In this document: one piece after another, positions 33,418-41,915 of the stretch
How positions within the stretch are numbered: position 1 is the first letter of the stretch
Layout of the letters: each line of letters starts with the position of its first letter
Assembly: GCA_019096065.1 (NCBI GenBank)
Contig: JAGUCH010000003.1
Location: 496,001-560,000 of the forward strand
From: Paracyclopina nana
Lineage: Eukaryota; Arthropoda; Copepoda; Cyclopoida; Cyclopettidae
DNA length: 64,000 nt
Direction: 5' to 3'
Made by a program: the position numbers and the translations under genes
Notes under the pieces: model-generated
What the model was told of the DNA's origin: nothing
What the model saw: only the letters and a program-made list of their open reading frames with translations
The model's database searches: none

Positions 33418-34254
33418 AATTTGCTTCTTACTTCTAAAAAGGTGGTACGGACTTCACGGATGGTTCTCTCCTACTTCAAATCGATTGGCAATGCTCACTT
33501 GAGCCAGCTTATGGTGACAGCTTGGGAAAAAGAGGAGGAGATGCAAAAGAACAAGAAGAACGATGAATATTGTCTACTGGCAGATTTCCTGCGTCTGAAA
33601 CTCGATTTGGCTGACTTGGAGGTAGATCGGTGCATCGAGGCTTTGCATTCGCAGAATATAAGCCTTGCTCACTTGGCCAATCCGGAAAAGGTTGATGCCA
33701 TTTTGAGCAATATGGACAAAAACGTTGCTTCGTATGTGAAGCAATTTTGCCAAGAAAATGGAAAGACAAGGCTGATGGACGTGCTATTCAGGGCGCTTTT
33801 AACCGGATTTGACAATGTGCCATTCGAAAGACTGCAATCAACGGCTCGTGGGATGAGTGAGAAGTTTGCCAATACTGGCTTAACCTATGAAAAGCTTGAA
33901 AAGATCTACCATGAAATTCAACTCGAAAAAGGCTACGACAGCAAGTTCTGCTCTCTCGTGCATGACAGCATGAAAAAGGAGTGGAAGAAAGGGCCTTTTT
34001 TGGGCGATATTACGCTTAGGTCAGTCTCCTTCTGGATTTTGGCCCACTATGAAAAGAAGTACTTCAATCCTTTGGAAAAGAAGTACGAGTATCCTCCAAT
34101 CGAAGTGGGAAAGCACTTTGACTCGTTGAAGTATTACAAAAGGTTCGTGGACTTTATACATGGGATGGGTGATACCCATCCGGGTTTATACGACAACCTT
34201 CCAAAGAACTTCCAAGAATACATGGAAAACATTGCTCCCAATGAGATCAAATGA
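33418..34254 (+). CDS. Duplicated 3' exon (alternative terminal exon or pseudo-copy) of the RS/exonuclease-like gene
   Basis: An open frame without its own convincing start, preceded by two possible phase-0 acceptors (33418 and 33442). Its beginning (RMVLSYFKSIGNAHLSQLM...AWEKEEEM) resembles exon 10 of the upstream gene (KVTVDFFTTFGSISVNVLQ...AKEKEEV), and a later part (LEKIYHEIQ) resembles LSQLYKET there. Exons 9 and 10 both end in phase 0, so either could splice to it. It then reads 270 aa to TGA at 34252. After that TGA the same frame stays open for another 65 codons to 34452 (MARYMAALLKLANMEPF...). It could be an alternative 3' end, a separate gene started at the ATG at 33460, or a decaying duplicate. 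Confidence 0.5.
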   Translation, partial: NLLLTSKKVVRTSRMVLSYFKSIGNAHLSQLMVTAWEKEEEMQKNKKNDEYCLLADFLRLKLDLADLEVDRCIEALHSQNISLAHLANPEKVDAILSNMDKNVASYVKQFCQENGKTRLMDVLFRALLTGFDNVPFERLQSTARGMSEKFANTGLTYEKLEKIYHEIQLEKGYDSKFCSLVHDSMKKEWKKGPFLGDITLRSVSFWILAHYEKKYFNPLEKKYEYPPIEVGKHFDSLKYYKRFVDFIHGMGDTHPGLYDNLPKNFQEYMENIAPNEIK

Positions 34255-34573
34255 TCAGATGAGTCAAAAATGGCAAGGTATATGGCTGCCCTACTGAAAC
34301 TGGCCAATATGGAGCCATTTGCGCTGAAGAAAGCCCAAACCAATTTGCAAAAAGACTTGGCTGTGACGTGGTGTTATTTTTGCAAGGACATCTTCTGGGA
34401 CTTTACCCCCAGGTTATTAGCCAAAATCATCTGCGATTATCTTTCTGAATAAAAAGCAATTATGCATAATTCCTGAACTTTACTTTTTACCAACTATCCT
34501 GATTATTTCTCTAGAGACGGAATATTAATTAAAGCTACAATTCTTCCCCGTGAGTCAAAACTTATTTGAAGTT

Positions 34574-35230
34574 TTAGATAGCAAGGTTACCCATCTTTTT
34601 CTTTAGCAGTGCATCATAGGGAGTCTCGCTCAGAATCCTTTTGGACGACTCGAAATTGGCTGCCATGAGAGTTCTTAGAGTGGATCGGGTCCCTCTTTCA
34701 TTTGGTGGCTTCTCAGCATCTTCGGGGACGACAGGCCGTCTCAAGCCAAGCTCTGGCTGCAGCCCAGGAATTTCATCTGGAGCCTCTCCAGACTCAATTT
34801 TCCTCAAGCGTTGCCTCTCTTCGTGGCGAAAATCTTTGCGCTCCTTCTTGGTCGCATTCGTAATGTAACGAACCACGTGCTTCCTCATGGCGTTTCGCCT
34901 TGGATCATAAGTCACGGCGGGCTCGCAGTCCCAGTCGTCATTGGAAGTGACGAATTTGCCAACGTTGGCCAACGGATCAGGTGCCTGGTAAGCCATGGTA
35001 GATTGGCCCAAGTTTTCCGTCATGGAAATTCTGTCGGGGCAGCTTTTGAGGTGCGACTCGATCTCATCCTTGCGCACGTGGTGCAGATAGTTCCACTTGC
35101 AGATTTCAAGGCCGGAGTTGGGATGTTGCTTGCGACATTTGATCAAGTGATTGGCCAGCCTAGTTGCCAGAATTTCGTGGGACTTGTTGTACGGACAAAT
35201 GACGGTATCGTCGGTGTCCAAAAGCGGCAT
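34574..35230 (-). CDS. Two-CHHC-finger protein, GTSF1/Asterix-like
   Basis: 218 aa from the ATG at 35230; the frame upstream crosses a likely acceptor just 5' of the ATG, so the first exon is noncoding. Two tandem U11-48K/TRM13/GTSF1-type zinc fingers: C-P-Y-N-x3-H...H-x3-C (about residues 12-32) and C-K-W-N-x2-H...H-x3-C (about 46-67). Family knowledge: GTSF1/Asterix binds tRNA-like RNA and assists Piwi proteins in silencing transposons. The C-terminal 130 aa are basic, with an Arg/Lys helix (KKERKDFRHEERQRLRKIE), and are longer than in typical GTSF1 proteins (about 165 aa total). It could therefore be a paralogue or another member of the CHHC family. Confidence 0.75.
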   Translation of the reverse strand: MPLLDTDDTVICPYNKSHEILATRLANHLIKCRKQHPNSGLEICKWNYLHHVRKDEIESHLKSCPDRISMTENLGQSTMAYQAPDPLANVGKFVTSNDDWDCEPAVTYDPRRNAMRKHVVRYITNATKKERKDFRHEERQRLRKIESGEAPDEIPGLQPELGLRRPVVPEDAEKPPNERGTRSTLRTLMAANFESSKRILSETPYDALLKKKMGNLAI

Positions 35231-35409
35231 TTTGAAGCCTGAAAAGAGGATGGAATAAAGAATCTTTTCAATGAAAATGTATTCACTTACGCTTTTATCG
35301 CTTTTCGCGGGTTTTTTAAGGGACACGAACCAAATGATTCAGCAAATTAATGTGATTTGTGAACAAACGCGACCGACTGACAGAAGTCACGCAATGAACA
35401 AGTTTAATT

Positions 35410-35899
35410 TAGTGATGGAACGAGTTTCAGCTTGGCTTGAAAGCTTGAAGCTAAAACCCAGCTTGAGCTACATAAGCAAAAAGCTTGGGATAGCTCGAAC
35501 CAAATTTTGAAAAGCTTGAAAAAGCTTGAACCCAAAAAATACAAAGCTTGAAAAAGCTTGACGCCAAAAAATTTCAAAACTTTATCCACTTTTTATCAAA
35601 ACAAAAAAGGGCAAATTCTAAAATTAGCAAATACTTGAGGGAGTGAAGGACTTAATCAAAGTTAAAGCTATTTCTGTCTTTATTTGCGCTTTTTGGGTAA
35701 TTTTGTCAAATCTGGTGACTAATTGCCATTTTTTATGTCAAAATACTAAAAAGTTAAAAGCTTGAAAAAAGCTTGAAATGTGAAATTTCGAGCTTGAAAA
35801 AGCTTGATAATAATTTTCAAAAGCTTGGGATCGCTCGAACACATTTCTAAAAGCTTGAAGCTTGATCAAGCTGAAAATTTCCGGCTCGTTCCATCACTA
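35410..35899. mobile_element. hAT-type MITE with AAGCTTGA internal repeats, 490 bp
   Basis: Termini TAGTGATGGAACGAG and CTCGTTCCATCACTA are perfect 15-bp inverted repeats, flanked by the 8-bp target-site duplication GTTTAATT (35402-35409 and 35900-35907). The interior is built of many copies of AAAGCTTGA / TCAAGCTTT-like words, dense at both ends, and encodes no transposase. It lies just upstream of the GTSF1-like gene. Confidence 0.92.
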
Positions 35900-35907
35900 G
35901 TTTAATT

Positions 35908-36445
35908 TTTCTCGTCAAATCGGATGTTGTGAAGCTGTTAGTGCTGAAAAGAACAAAACGCTCCAAAGATAAGAAAAACAGCCAGAATTGTAAAGAGCGG
36001 TTATGACAACATATCTGGGAACATTTTCTTGATACCCAAAATGAGCAGACTCAGCTGAGAGTCTGAGAGGCCTGAGCAAATTTGCTGAGTTTATTCTGAT
36101 TTCGGATCAAGATCAATCGGAAACGAACGGAAAATTAGTAAATTACTGAATGGGCCCACGGAGATTGGACTGGAGAGTGGAGACATTTTTGAGAGTGACT
36201 CATTAGTCAGTTCTTAGCGCTCATGCTTGGCAAAAACTTGAAACTAATTAGTAAGAGTGATGAGGCCTGAGGCAGCGAAGAGTGGGCCGTCAGGATTGGA
36301 GTGGCTGAAAACCCAAAGTAACTCTGCTATATTCTATGGTGATTCGGCCTCAAGTCGTCATTTTGAGCAGGTAGGACAATTTTAGTTTTCATTATATTAT
36401 ATTCGTGAGCTTTCCTTTGGTATACAGCTTTTTCCTGTCATATTG
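35908..36445. other. Intergenic, no gene seen
   Basis: Sequence between the MITE and the lipocalin 3' end. I see no gene, repeat or RNA structure that I can support. Confidence 0.5.
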
Positions 36446-37259
36446 TTAGTGATTAACTCCGCACGTTTTTTGATCCGTTCTTCTGAGCCGCGACGTGTCG
36501 AGCCCATAGGAACGCATTCTCTTGTACAACTGCCTTACCGAGTATTGATTAGGAAATCGTTGCCTTGTCAGCAGCCACAAGTATTCTGAAATTGCAGCAG
36601 TTTGATGATGCAGTTCATGCCACATGTTCAGTAACTTACCACTTTTTAGAAATCCCACCCGACTGCACGAGTAGACAATGCTGTACGAGGTATAATCGGT
36701 GTCAACCACGTTGTAATTCGGAGAAGTAGCCCTCACTAAGAAAAGCAACAATATATGTGACTCCTCATGATCTTCACGGCATATTTTTACCAAATGATGG
36801 CTGCCCCTCAAAGTTGACTATGAGTCTGGCAGATCCTGCTGGGTCAGCTAAAGTGGCAGATCCTTTTGCAATTTGTTTGCCTCCACTCCTAATTTAGGCG
36901 ATGACATTAATTCTCAGGATGCACGAGCTACGGTGATCTTACAAGCTGTTGATGGCTCTGTTGAGTATGCCGATTTGGGTCCCTCCTTTTCCATATCCTC
37001 CATTTGGAGCCAACGAGTAATTGGCAGTCACGCATTTGCCAAATAATTGGAAGAACGCAAAGTAATTTGAATACTCGTACCATTTGCCCAGATACTTGAA
37101 AGAATCATCAACGACGTCTCAAAAAATATCTCTATTGGGACTCACTCTGTTCACGTCAAAGTTGTTCACAACTGGAAAGGCTGGGCATTGGCCAAGGCTG
37201 AATTGCTGCGCCAAAGAGCTCGAGATGCCAACAACAAGGATGACGAGTAATTTCTGCAT
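36446..37259 (-). CDS. Lipocalin, apolipoprotein D-like
   Basis: Five exons, 37259-37146, 37094-36943, 36888-36791, 36735-36640 and 36585-36446, join in phase to 199 aa. Signal peptide MQKLLVILVVGISSSLAQ; then the three lipocalin signatures: N-F-D-x-x-RYLGKWYEY (SCR1), VVDTDYTSYSIVYSC (SCR2) and LWLLTRQRFP (SCR3), followed by the typical GLDTSRLRRTDQKTC end with cysteines for disulfides. Family knowledge: secreted eight-stranded barrel that carries small hydrophobic ligands such as sterols, pigments or juvenile-hormone-like lipids. A donor (GCAG|GTGAGT) at about 37329 suggests a separate noncoding first exon. Exon sizes and phases follow other arthropod lipocalins. The ligand cannot be predicted. 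Confidence 0.92.
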
Positions 37260-37467
37260 TTCGCTGTCAATCCTCCTTTTGGACTGTTCCGGAGAATGCA
37301 CACAATCGCATGACAAGTTTCACTCACCTGCGCTAAGGCGCCACGTGCGCGGCAGTCAGGTGCGCGCATCATCATATTATATGAAAGAACTTTCGATAAT
37401 CATTATGCTTAAAATTAGCTGTCCATTTTATTCATTATTTAGGTCTGCTCAACAGACAAAATTGGTC

Positions 37468-37971
37468 CTACTTCTTCTTGTGGTATCCTCCTCCGCAATG
37501 GCAGTCGCACTTGTCTCCATATCCCCCCTTGTGCCCGCCTCCATAGCCTCCCTTGTGGCCACCTCCATAGCCTTTGTGGTCATCGTGGCCATATCCTCCC
37601 TTGCCATGGTGGTCATCGTGGCCGTATCCTCCGTGGTGGTCATCGTGGCCGTATCCTCCGTGGTCATCGTGGCCATATCCTCCATGGTGGTCATCGTGGT
37701 CATCGTGGCCATATCCTCCGTGGTCATCGTGGTCATCGTGGCCATATCCTCCGTGGTGGTCATCGTGGTCATCGTGGCCATATCCTCCATGGTGGTCATC
37801 GTGGCCGTAGCCTCCGTGGTGGTCATCGTGGCCGTGACCTCCTCTCGGTGCGATGTAATTGTTCTTGAGAAATTGCGAAGCTTGTGTGATTTGGGACTTG
37901 ATGTCGTTCTGGAAGTCCTGTTGGCCGGAGACTGCCAACGCTAAAATCGCCAATTTCGCCACTAATTTCAT
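37468..37971 (-). CDS. Secreted His/Asp/Gly-repeat protein
   Basis: About 167 aa from the ATG at 37971, single exon. Signal peptide MKLVAKLAILALAVSGQ, a short helical region (IKSQITQASQFLKNNY), then about a dozen repeats of the type GGYGHDDHH with DDH insertions, and a Cys/Lys-rich end (CDCHCGGGYHKKK). A TATA box stands about 55 bp upstream. The composition (His/Asp alternation in a Gly/Tyr frame) suggests metal binding in an extracellular matrix, cuticle, adhesive or haemolymph protein. I recognise no named family; glycine/histidine-rich cuticular or antimicrobial peptides are alternatives. Long open frames on the opposite strand and in the other minus frames are shadows of the repeat. Confidence 0.8.
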   Translation of the reverse strand: MKLVAKLAILALAVSGQQDFQNDIKSQITQASQFLKNNYIAPRGGHGHDDHHGGYGHDDHHGGYGHDDHDDHHGGYGHDDHDDHGGYGHDDHDDHHGGYGHDDHGGYGHDDHHGGYGHDDHHGKGGYGHDDHKGYGGGHKGGYGGGHKGGYGDKCDCHCGGGYHKKK

Positions 37972-38026
37972 TGCTATTGCTTTGGCGTTGATCTTTGGAC
38001 TGTGCTGCAGCTTGCTGGCAACACTA

Positions 38027-38038
38027 CCTATATATAGG
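38027..38038 (-). promoter_or_regulatory. TATA box of the His-repeat gene
   Basis: CCTATATATAGG lies 56-67 bp upstream of the ATG at 37971 and is placed as expected for transcription starting near 38000 on the minus strand. The following sequence has no upstream ATG in frame that would be preferred. Confidence 0.65.
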
Positions 38039-38781
38039 ATACGCAAAATCACCCTCTAACCTTGCTTGCCTATTGAAGAGAAACTTCATGACATTTAGGC
38101 AGGGACTGCGTCAACTTGACCTTCGATATGTGGCAAAAAAGGGAAATCATTTCCTCATTGCTGACATATTTTTTTCGCTCCTAAATACAAAAATCTTGGA
38201 AGAGATGCTGGATAATGAGTTGCAAATGCTGTTGTGATACAGCTTGGGATGAATTTATTTAGATAAAAGGGAGCTGACCAAACGGTAAGACTGTGTAAAA
38301 ACCAAACTGCAATTCCAAAGCAAGTTGCTTGTCATCCTGTAGTTTTTCTGCATTCACTGCAAGGCTGCAACACTTTAAAATTCTGTCAGGCTTGGATTCA
38401 TGCCTCATTTGCTGATAGACAGTGTATGTCTATTTTATTAATTCTGACCTTTTTTGTATGCATAGCGTTCAACAGCTATTTAAAACCAGTTAAAATGACC
38501 TTACCGATATTAATGGAATTCCTACGGTTCAGCTTTCACGAAAGTTTCCGTAAAGCTGTATATCAGTTTTTATTTTTATATACTGTAATACGATTTCCTC
38601 GTGTTATAATTCAGTTTACCGATCCGACTCAGCTCTTTTATATCACAGTCCTTTCTAAGCAATTTGGGGGATATTAAATACTTAACAGCCCTTGAATCAA
38701 ATTTGAGGGATTTTAAGTAATTTAATGCCCCTCATATTCCATGGAAGTAATCCAAATTCCAAAGAAGTTGGAAAAAAGAGA

Positions 38782-38853
38782 GGATCATCCAAGATTCGAA
38801 CCTCAGACAGTTAGATTAGCATCCCAAAGCTCTAACCACTGAGCTATGGAAAC
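38782..38853 (-). repeat. tRNA-like sequence 1 (degenerate)
   Basis: On the minus strand a pol III A box (TAGCTCAGTGGTTAGAGC) and B box (GGTTCGAATC) are correctly spaced, with an anticodon-like arm whose loop reads ATGCTAA (GCT). The acceptor ends do not pair and the T stem has mismatches, so it is probably a tRNA pseudogene or SINE head and not a working tRNA. Confidence 0.6.
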
Positions 38854-38926
38854 ATCATGAAAATTGCATTCTATGTATAGGACTTTAACCATAATTTAAG
38901 CCAGATAAAGAAATAAAAAAAGTTAA

Positions 38927-38998
38927 GGAATGACCGGGGTTTGAACCCTAGACTCCTGAATCAAGAGCCTAGCACTCTAACCATTGTGCCACAGGAAC
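38927..38998 (-). repeat. tRNA-like sequence 2 (degenerate)
   Basis: Minus strand: A box (TGGCACAATGGTTAGAG) and B box (GGTTCAAACCC) with tRNA spacing. The D stem pairs (GCAC/GTGC), but the acceptor ends do not pair and the anticodon arm is irregular. Same interpretation as its neighbour 70 bp away. Confidence 0.6.
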
Positions 38999-39185
38999 AC
39001 ATCTGAAGAAATGGATTTTAAAAGTCTATTTAATTGCTCCCAACCCTCTGGATGCTAGCTAATGAGAGCCAGTGATATTCACATAGCAACTAAAAACCGA
39101 GCAGTATTTTCTAGGGCACGGGGCAGCCCGGTAACTTCATTAAAACACTCATAAATCGTATTACAGAATATAAAATTGTATATTC

Positions 39186-39362
39186 CGAGCTGGGGCACGT
39201 AAAATAGGGTCATTAAATAGCTGACCTCGGATTTTAAAATGGAAAAACACTCGTACAATTACAGCCCTCGCAGGCTCGGGCTAGTAAAGCTGTACTCGAG
39301 TTTTCCCATTTTAAAATCCTCGCTCAGCTATTTAATGACCCTACTTTACGTGCCCCAGCTCG
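39186..39362. repeat. Foldback repeat, ~67-bp arms
   Basis: CGAGCTGGGGCACGTAAA at 39186 and the following 50 bases return inverted, ending at 39362 (TTTACGTGCCCCAGCTCG), with only a few mismatches and a loop of about 45 nt. No coding content. It is adjacent to the tRNA-containing inverted-repeat segment. Confidence 0.85.
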
Positions 39363-39630
39363 AAATAAATAACTATAATTGTTTAGCCAATAATGTTGAT
39401 TTTGGCTTAAAAATAATCAATTTGTTTCATTAGCTTATTTAATTGGGATCATGCTCATTTTATGCATTCTTTTAGGGTTCGGTCAATAAGTCATATTTTA
39501 TTAGTATTTACATTTCTCCATTCCTATTTAAAAAGGCGACCAAGTATGATAATAAGCATACAGAACTCGTTTTGGTTTTATCAGTGGAACCAGTAGTGAA
39601 ATCTCGTTTTTACGATAAATTGATTTTAAA

Positions 39631-40998
39631 ATGGCGGCTATGGCGTGCTTGCAAGATATTGAAGAATTTGCAATGGCAGTTTTGCCCAAAAATGCACTAG
39701 ACTACTACAGAAGTGGAGCTGACCAAATGGTGACTCTCCGAGAAAACCGAAGAGCGTTTCTAAGGTAAGAAGCTATTTGGATTTCAACACTTCTTTTCCA
39801 GCCTTGTCTGCAGCAAGGCTGATTTCTTTCAGATTCAAATTGATGCCTCGAATGCTGATTGACGTTTCTCGCCGAAACTTGACCACTTCAGTCTTGGGAT
39901 CTAAAATCACGATGCCAATTGGAATTTCCCCCACAGCAATGCAGAGGATGGCACATCCAGATGGTGAATGTGCCTCAGCCAAAGCAGCCGAAAAAGCAGG
40001 AACTGTATTTATTTTGAGCACAATCAGTACTTCTAGGTATACCCAAGCTTTTTGGCTTTTACAGAATAAATCAAAAAAGTTATTGTATTTTCCAAAGCAT
40101 TGAGGAAGTTGCCATTGCTGCCCCAAATGCAACGAAATGGTTTCAACTGTACATTTACAAGGACAGAAAGGTAAAAGATGAGAACAAGCCAAATATTGAT
40201 ACAAACTAAGTGATTGGCCGCAGGTGACAGCTGGCCTGGTCAAGAGAGCAGAAAAAGCTGGATTCAAAGCAATTGTGCTGACAGTGGATGCTCCATTTTT
40301 TGGCAGAAGATTGGCTGATGTGAAGAACAAATTCAAGTTGCCTCCACATTTGAAAATGGCCAATTTCGTGGGGTTGGGAGACGCAGAGACCAAGTATTAT
40401 ATTTATATTATCATCAATGTGTGTGTACTCATATTCAACTTTTGCCCACAGGGTCAACAAAAGCGAGCAAGGAGAAGGGAAGTCTGGGTCTGGCATCAAT
40501 GATTACGTAACTTCGCTGTTTGACCAGTCGTTGACTTGGAACGACGTGTTGTGGCTGAAAAAGTTGACGAGGCTGCCAATCGTTTTGAAAGGCATTCTAC
40601 GTGCAGATGATGCTCGAAAAGCTGTTAAATATGGAGTGCAAGGGATAATGGTGTCCAACCATGGAGCCAGGCAATTAGATGGAGTCGAAGCTACCATCGA
40701 TGCCCTGGAAGAAGTGGTCAAGGCTGTCAAGCAAGAAGATCCCAAAGTTGAAATCTATTTGGATGGGGGAGTAAGGAATGGGACCGATGTGCTCAAAGCT
40801 CTTGCTCTAGGTGCAAAATTGGTCTGTATTGGCAGGCCAGTTTTGTGGGGGCTTGCATATGATGGCCAAAATGGCGTTCAGCTCACTCTGGAGATGCTGA
40901 GAAAAGAGCTGGACCTTGCCATGGCACTCTCAGGAATCACTGATGTTTCTCAAGTGGATGCTAGTATTGTTAAAAAAGTATATCCATCCATGTTGTGA
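39631..40998 (+). CDS. HAO1: (S)-2-hydroxyacid oxidase (glycolate oxidase family)
   Basis: Five exons, 39631-39764, 39833-40036, 40098-40170, 40224-40393 and 40452-40998, join in phase to 375 aa (vertebrate HAO about 350-370). FMN-dependent alpha-hydroxyacid dehydrogenase landmarks: [50 protein letters not shown] with the FMN lysine, and the active-site [10 protein letters not shown] followed by [18 protein letters not shown] for phosphate binding. Role: oxidises glycolate or longer 2-hydroxyacids with O2, giving H2O2, in peroxisomes. The end is PSML, a possible variant of the C-terminal SKL-type peroxisomal signal (the vertebrate enzymes end SKI or SRL). Whether it is HAO1- or HAO2-like is not decided. 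Confidence 0.94.
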
Positions 40999-41118
40999 AA
41001 TGACAAATAACGACTCATATTGGAGCAGTACCGCTACTAAATTGTGACTCTTTGAAGAAGTAACTGTTGTAAGGCAACTCGTGCACTTTAGTCCCAAGTA
41101 ACATCCAGTTATGAAAAC

Positions 41119-41736
41119 ATGACTCTCGTTGCTCCTTTCGGAGACCATCTTCTTGCAGCCAATTCAAGCTCAGGTTTACCTTTGTTTTTCAAAGAGACCG
41201 TTTGCCTTCCAAAGTTTGAAGAGGAAATCCTTAAGCTGCAATTCCTCCACCAACCGCCCAATCTTGTGAGTAACCTTTACTATGATTTCAATTGAATAAT
41301 CACCTCACTTGTACCATTTCAGAATAATCTTGTAAAAAGAGACGGCTATGGAGGAGGTCATGATTGTGGATACTCTGGCCTGGAGATATTTGCATTTTTG
41401 CTCTTTTTGGTCTATTTGCTTCAATTTCTCAATGATCTGCTCATGAATGCCATGTTCAACATCATGATCAATGGCGAAAATGTGAGTGTGTTCCAAGCCC
41501 TGCTTTTGGCTTTTCTTGGCCTCACTGGCAGGGGCACCACTGTTGTCAACAATAACAACAACAACAATAACAACAACAATAATAACAACAACAATAACAA
41601 CAACAACAATAACAACAACATGAATGGAAGAAAAAAGAGAGCTCTCCTCGCCGACTCCTTGCTCGACACCATTTTGGAGCCCACATTGAGATTCCTATCC
41701 AGGCATTTCTTCTTGGATGATGAAAAAGAGAAATGA
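41119..41736 (+). CDS. Small membrane or secreted protein with a poly-Asn tract
   Basis: Two exons, 41119-41265 and 41323-41736, in phase, 186 aa. The first 49 aa (MTLVAPFGDHLL...) carry no obvious signal peptide. The second exon starts with RDGYGGGHDCGYSG, a hydrophobic segment IFAFLLFLVYLLQFL, an amphipathic stretch, about two dozen consecutive Asn encoded by mixed AAC/AAT codons, a dibasic RKKRA site and a conserved-looking C-terminal helix (LLDTILEPTLRFLSRHFF). I do not recognise a named family. The hydrophobic segment implies membrane association and the RKKR site possible furin-type cleavage; both are inference. Confidence 0.7.
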
Positions 41737-41915
41737 ACAATATTTCAATCTTTATTTTGTTTTCAACACAAGTGTCTACAATATCTCACCCAAGAATAAT
41801 AAGCCACTCATCCTAGCTGCCATACTATGAGTATAACTGGCAGCTATTTATCAAAAGAAGCACAAAAATCATGATTTAGTAATTGGAGAGCTTTTGGAGT
41901 AATAATCAGTCGTCA

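Larger units (their letters stand above)
38577..39172. repeat. Inverted-repeat-bounded segment containing two tRNA-like sequences
   Basis: TACTGTAATACGATTT near 38579 and AAATCGTATTACAG near 39155 are inverted copies, about 590 bp apart. Between them lie two tRNA-like sequences on the minus strand. This could be a non-autonomous element that carries tRNA-derived modules, or two unrelated insertions. No target duplication was recognised. Confidence 0.5.

Noticed and set aside
37449-37826. Frame with repeated TTTEDMATM and its plus-strand counterpart
   Set aside because: Both are other-frame readings of the GGYGHDDHH repeat array; only the frame with a signal peptide and TATA box is credible.
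38782-38998. Two functional tRNA genes
   Set aside because: Pol III boxes are good but acceptor ends do not pair and the anticodon arms are irregular.
41421-41684. Minus-strand poly-Leu frame
   Set aside because: It is the antisense of the poly-Asn codons in the plus-strand gene, which has matching splice phases.
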